Below are positions 60,596 to 64,000 of a stretch of 64,000 bases of DNA, piece by piece (the first letter of the stretch is position 1; each line of letters opens with the position of its first letter). This DNA comes from Mucilaginibacter tolerans. Lineage in GTDB: Bacteria; Bacteroidota; Bacteroidia; Sphingobacteriales; Sphingobacteriaceae. Position numbers and translations under genes: made by a program. The notes beneath the pieces are model-generated. The model did not search any database and had not been told where the DNA came from. It saw nothing but the letters and a program-made list of their open reading frames with translations. Where the stretch lies: the NCBI RefSeq assembly GCF_030519375.1, contig NZ_JAUMKB010000001.1:480077-544076 (forward strand), in the 5' to 3' direction.

Positions 60596-61516
60596 TCACC
60601 GTTCTGCCGGAGTTACGCGCAGTTCCTTCTTTTGGTTATTGCGCAAAACGCTTACATACTGAAACTGCCCTACCTTATCGCCGGTAAGCATTTTAAACAA
60701 TTGGTCTGAAGTTTCAATCATCCTATCATTAAAGGCATAAATAATGTCGCCGCTCATTAAGCCTCCCTTGTCTGCGGGACTATTATTTTCAACCTGCGTA
60801 ATAAACAGTGCCTGTTGGTTTTTTAAATGATGAATGGTACGTAGCTTAGGCACCAATCCTATCTGCTGCAAACTTGCCCCGATGTAAGCACGTTTTACTT
60901 TTCCATAGCGTATCAGGTGATCTGCTACCGATTTAGCCGTATTAATACTAATCGCAAAACACAGGCCCTGTGCACCACGGATCATCGCCGTGTTTACGCC
61001 AATTACTTCGCCATCGGCATTAATAAGCGGTCCGCCGGAATTGCCGGGATTTAACGATGCATCGGTTTGTATCATACTATCCATGCTGATACCGCTCTCG
61101 CTATTCAACGTCCGCCCCAGAGCACTTATCACACCAGCAGTAACCGTGTGCTGAAATCCAAGCGGATTACCTATGGCAATGGCCAGCTGACCGATGCTTA
61201 AATTATCCGAGTCTCCTAATACAGAAGGAGTGTAATCCGTAGCACTTATCTTTAAAATAGCCAGATCGGTATAAGGGTCTTCGCCAATCAGCGCAGCGTG
61301 GTGTATGCTCCCGTCATACAATATGGTTCGTAAATGTTTTGCTTTTTTTACTACATGGCTATTGGTAAACAAATAACCATCGGATGAAAATAAAAATCCG
61401 GTACCTGTACCTGTTACTGCCTCGCGCCCTTCCTTCACATCAAACTGTTCGATCTTTACTACAGAAGTGCGCAGCCTTTCAACGGCATTAATAATTATCT
61501 GTGAGTATGAATCCAT
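60596..61516 (-). CDS. HtrA-type S1C serine protease with PDZ domain
   Basis: The protein has 306 residues from the start MDSYSQIIINAVE (61516; the frame is open to 61546). The trypsin-like triad is His 54 (LFTNSHVV), Asp 84 (YTDLAILK) and Ser 160 (NPGNSGGPL), in this numbering. A PDZ domain follows (about residues 220-295; SPADKGGLMSGDIIYAF). It is short and has no signal peptide or helix in either start, so it seems cytoplasmic or is secreted by another route. Degs/DegQ-like quality control is the family role. Confidence 0.92.
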   Translation of the reverse strand: MDSYSQIIINAVERLRTSVVKIEQFDVKEGREAVTGTGTGFLFSSDGYLFTNSHVVKKAKHLRTILYDGSIHHAALIGEDPYTDLAILKISATDYTPSVLGDSDNLSIGQLAIAIGNPLGFQHTVTAGVISALGRTLNSESGISMDSMIQTDASLNPGNSGGPLINADGEVIGVNTAMIRGAQGLCFAISINTAKSVADHLIRYGKVKRAYIGASLQQIGLVPKLRTIHHLKNQQALFITQVENNSPADKGGLMSGDIIYAFNDRMIETSDQLFKMLTGDKVGQFQYVSVLRNNQKKELRVTPAER

Positions 61517-61624
61517 AAGAGACCGCACCTCAAAAAGCAAACCCATTGATTTTTAAGCACAAAATGGCAGTCCAGTACTGCTGTGTTGTCATTGTTCCGG
61601 GAAAAGCGGCTCACGATTTGGCAC

Positions 61625-62284
61625 TTAATTCACATAAGGCGCCAACACCTTTTGCCAGCGGTCGTACCCTTTACTGTTGAGGTGCAGATAATCGTTCTCA
61701 AAAAGGGAAGAATCAGGCATCGTGGTTTGCGGTTTATATATTGATGGATTCATATTGATATAAAGGCTGTTGGGTTTACCTGCAATATATTTTTTTACCA
61801 TCGCATTAGCCTTGTCCACTTCCGGACGGAATTTAGCACGAACCGGCGCATACTTTGCCGACAGGTAGTAAATTTTGGCGTTAGGCAGCTTCTTTCGTAT
61901 CATCACCCAAAGTGTTTTGAAGTTGGCATAAACTGAATCGGCCGGTCTGCCTTCGGCGATGTCATTTTCACCGGCATAGATAAATATTTTGCGTGGATGA
62001 TATGGAAACAGGATATAAGGCGTGTAATATTTTACCAGTTGCGACAGCTGACAGCCTCCTACTCCTCTTCTGATAATTGGTTTATCTTTAAAGCGCTGTT
62101 CAAGATCAGTCCATTTACGGAAGGATGAACTACCGATAAATAAGATACCGTTCGGCTTGGGAAAGTGCAGACTATCCTGGTGTTTGAATGCCTGTATCTC
62201 ATTATCAAATGAGAAATCGCTTTGGGCAAATGTAGTTAGGCCGACAACAGATAAAATAGTCAGCAAAGTAAAATTCAGTTTCAT
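61625..62284 (-). CDS. exported SGNH/GDSL hydrolase
   Basis: The product has 219 residues from ATG 62284, which overlaps the cytidine deaminase stop (ATGA) and gives a signal peptide (MKLNFTLLTILSVVGLTTFAQ); longer starts do not. The catalytic Ser is in LFIGSSSFRKW, the Gly block in GVGGCQLSQL, the Asn block in YAGENDIAEG, and the final Asp-x-x-His in DYLHLNSKG. Typical of GDSL esterases acting on acylated sugars or lipids. Confidence 0.93.
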   Translation of the reverse strand: MKLNFTLLTILSVVGLTTFAQSDFSFDNEIQAFKHQDSLHFPKPNGILFIGSSSFRKWTDLEQRFKDKPIIRRGVGGCQLSQLVKYYTPYILFPYHPRKIFIYAGENDIAEGRPADSVYANFKTLWVMIRKKLPNAKIYYLSAKYAPVRAKFRPEVDKANAMVKKYIAGKPNSLYINMNPSIYKPQTTMPDSSLFENDYLHLNSKGYDRWQKVLAPYVN

Positions 62285-62778
62285 AGGGCTTTGTTGGTTA
62301 GCCTGTCTTCGAAAAACAAAAATGGCAAAAAGCTTTCGACACCGGTAGCTACCCATATAGGCCCCTGCTGGCAATACAGTAACATTTTTATTGCACTGTT
62401 TTGTTTCTTTTCATACTCAGCCAATACCTGCAAGCATGCACCACAAGATGTAACCGGCCTGGTCAGTTGGAATTCATCGGTATATGCCGTAATAGCCATT
62501 GTTTCAATCGGGTCATCTGAATAATTGGCTCCCCAATGAAACAATGCCACCCGCTCGGCACAAAGCCCGGATGGATAGGCTGCATTTTCCTGGTTACTGG
62601 CATGCAGTATCTTACCGCTTTTCAGCTGCATGGCTACTCCGACTCTGAATTTGCTGTAAGGTGAGTGAGATGTTTTCAGCGCTTTTACTGCTTCCTTGCA
62701 AAGCTGCTGATCGGCTTGTTCCAGTTCCTCAAGGGAGGCATATTCCTTAAAATTTATTTTTATTTCGTGTTCGGTCAT
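62281..62778 (-). CDS. cdd: cytidine deaminase
   Basis: The 165-residue enzyme, from ATG 62778, has the zinc-site motifs GLCAERVAL (Cys 73, Glu 75) and TSCGACLQVL (Cys 112, Cys 115), the pattern of tetrameric cytidine deaminases, which convert cytidine to uridine in pyrimidine salvage. Also NQENAAYPSG and FRVGVAMQ. The frame is open 33 bases further (62811) with no added similarity. It is coupled to the GDSL gene by a 4-base overlap, an unusual pairing. Confidence 0.95.
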   Translation of the reverse strand: MTEHEIKINFKEYASLEELEQADQQLCKEAVKALKTSHSPYSKFRVGVAMQLKSGKILHASNQENAAYPSGLCAERVALFHWGANYSDDPIETMAITAYTDEFQLTRPVTSCGACLQVLAEYEKKQNSAIKMLLYCQQGPIWVATGVESFLPFLFFEDRLTNKAL

Positions 62779-62823
62779 TTTTGTATCAGTCCAATTAAAA
62801 AAGGGATACAAGATAATGAATAT

Positions 62824-63816
62824 CTATGCTAATCTCTTATTTCTGGAATTTACCAAATAAATCCCAGCAGCAATACCTGCTACCAGTGCCCCTACAATAT
62901 ATTTCCGGTATGGTTTGGGTTCTGATAGAATCTCAAACCCACCATTGGTACTCATCCCATACTCAACAGTATTGAAAATATTACCATTAGTGGGTGGCAG
63001 AGGGGCAGCCCCTCTGAAATATCTGCGCATTACAAATCCTGTTAATTTGGCTGTCAGTTCGGGAAACAGCGCATGTGAAAATTTAAGCGCCAGGGACGCG
63101 CCGCCTATATATTTATTTGATTTGGGTGAAACAGCGACTTTCACCATTGCTTCTGCGACCAGTTTTGGATCATACACCTGCGAAGCAGGTTTTAATACCT
63201 TGTTGGTATAGTTACCTGCATGATGAATCCCGGGCGTATCCAAAAAAGCCGGAAATAAATCGCATACATGAATATCGGGCCAAACCGTTAATTCCGCCTT
63301 TAGCGCTTCGGAGAATCCTCTCAATCCGAACTTACTGGCAGTATAGCCGGCCCCGTATGGTACTGGCAAATACCCTCCTATTGATATGTTATTGATCAAT
63401 GTTCCACGCTGCTGCGCTTTGAAAACAGGCATTATTGCATGCGCTCCATAAATACACCCCAGCAGGTTTGTACGGATTACCTGCTCGTGCACTTCAACAG
63501 GTGTATGGCTAAATTCGCCCGCCGCCAACACACCTGCATTATTGATCCAAACATCTATTTTTCCGGCCCAATCATTTGCTGTATTAGCCAGGTTGATCAC
63601 TGATCCCGGGTCAGTAACATCGGTAACTACTACCAGTACTGTCGCGCCAAGCCGATCACATTCATGCGCCACTTCATTTAAGGTCTCTTCATTGCGTGCT
63701 GCAAGTATAAGTGCAGGCCGATATTGTGCAAACTCCAATGCTGCTGCGCGACCAACGCCGCTGGATGCGCCGGTGATCACTATTGCCTTATTTTTTAATT
63801 CGTTGTACAAGTTCAT
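62824..63816 (-). CDS. short-chain dehydrogenase with C-terminal membrane helix
   Basis: The 330-residue SDR has VITGASSGVGRAAALEF (residues about 13-29), NNAGVLAAG and the catalytic YTASKFG, with Ser upstream in INNISIGGYL. After the Rossmann domain (about residue 250) is an extra tail with a Pro-rich stretch and a membrane helix near 307-325 (KYIVGALVAGIAAGIYLV). This tail is typical of a group of membrane-tethered SDRs (DltE-like) common in Bacteroidota. Substrate unknown. Confidence 0.92.
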   Translation of the reverse strand: MNLYNELKNKAIVITGASSGVGRAAALEFAQYRPALILAARNEETLNEVAHECDRLGATVLVVVTDVTDPGSVINLANTANDWAGKIDVWINNAGVLAAGEFSHTPVEVHEQVIRTNLLGCIYGAHAIMPVFKAQQRGTLINNISIGGYLPVPYGAGYTASKFGLRGFSEALKAELTVWPDIHVCDLFPAFLDTPGIHHAGNYTNKVLKPASQVYDPKLVAEAMVKVAVSPKSNKYIGGASLALKFSHALFPELTAKLTGFVMRRYFRGAAPLPPTNGNIFNTVEYGMSTNGGFEILSEPKPYRKYIVGALVAGIAAGIYLVNSRNKRLA

Positions 63817-63877
63817 AGAGTGATAACTATCTGTTTCACTTTATGTTTCGCTGAATTGAAATTGAAGTTCGGTTCAT

Positions 63878-63914
63878 AAAAAAAGCGATGAGTTTCAAAC
63901 CCATCGCTTTTTTT
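63878..63914. terminator. 23-bp palindrome with A/T flanks, copy 2
   Basis: The arms gcgatgagttt and aaacccatcgc (11 bp, one mismatch) flank one base, with aaaaaaa before and ttttttt after, giving an extended stem. It resembles copy 1 at 15373..15395. It lies in a divergent region, so an antitermination or attenuation role, or a mobile repeat, is as likely as simple termination. Confidence 0.65.
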
Positions 63915-63962
63915 ATCGAAGCTTGTCTGGTCCTGATATAGCGATACACAAAAAGAATCGCT

Positions 63963-64000
63963 ATGGAAAAAAAGAAAGTATTCGATTACACTAAGCGTAG
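63963..64000 (+). CDS. start of a further gene (3' end outside window)
   Basis: An ATG at 63963 begins an open frame that runs to the window end with 12 full codons, MEKKKVFDYTKR. Too short to name. The A-rich start and the position after a divergent gap fit a real gene start. Confidence 0.35.
   Translation, partial: MEKKKVFDYTKR

Noticed and set aside
1..64000. tRNA, rRNA, insertion sequences or prophage genes
   Set aside because: No cloverleaf-like sequence, rRNA block, transposase or phage structural gene was recognised on either strand by eye; a covariance-model search would settle small RNAs.

Overview
The window looks like a stretch of chromosome from a Bacteroidota bacterium of the family Sphingobacteriaceae, most like Mucilaginibacter or Pedobacter. 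The grounds are the gene families (long two-domain IspG, GLPGLI proteins beside a carboxypeptidase-regulatory/plug outer-membrane barrel, LytS/LytTR pair, BatA/DUF4175 proteins, DUF4242 proteins, a fused GyrA/ParC-type subunit with an acidic tail), the lack of Shine-Dalgarno sites, start-proximal TAnnTTTG boxes, and many short tandem and palindromic repeats between genes. The identification rests on family recognition, not on a search. No rRNA, tRNA, CRISPR array, phage or insertion sequence was found.

Layout. 1-5000: end of a metallo-beta-lactamase-fold hydrolase, ispG, three small genes. 5013-15356 (minus): a tight seven-gene operon, moxR - DUF58 - batA-like - DUF4175 - membrane protein - tldD - tldE, with a DUF4159 gene opposite it. 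16.2-20 kb: a GYF/RDD gene broken by an amber codon, then a second tldD-tldE pair on the plus strand. 20-26.6 kb: an outer-membrane barrel plus two GLPGLI proteins, divergent from a LytS/LytTR two-component pair. 26.6-35.4 kb: two propeller lipoproteins, an RDD protein, an SDR - PspC - LiaF-like envelope-stress operon, a 32-residue membrane peptide and unrecognised envelope proteins. 35.6-41.6 kb: MlaE/MlaF, an RNA-methyltransferase-like protein, a remnant of an amidohydrolase, two tandem paralogous lipoproteins and a Gfo/Idh/MocA oxidoreductase. 41.6-51.9 kb: MacB/FtsX permease, a broken small gene, GH2 beta-galactosidase, msrA, propeller-phosphoesterase, aldose epimerase, methyltransferase. 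52-64 kb: ParC, a broken NTF2-like lipoprotein, a YdeI/DUF1905 protein, a DUF4242 - LAL regulator - DUF4242 module, an HtrA-type protease, a GDSL hydrolase, cytidine deaminase and an SDR.

The points most worth following are: the coupling of a MoxR/VWA module to a TldD/TldE protease whose TldD carries a Tat-like leader while TldE does not, together with a second TldD/TldE copy nearby; a LuxR-type ATPase regulator flanked on both sides by DUF4242 genes that share ATAGGG/CCCTAT inverted sites; degenerate 7-bp tandem repeats that fill gene junctions and have also entered the ispG reading frame twice without breaking it; and a cluster of three nonsense-interrupted genes plus one gene remnant.
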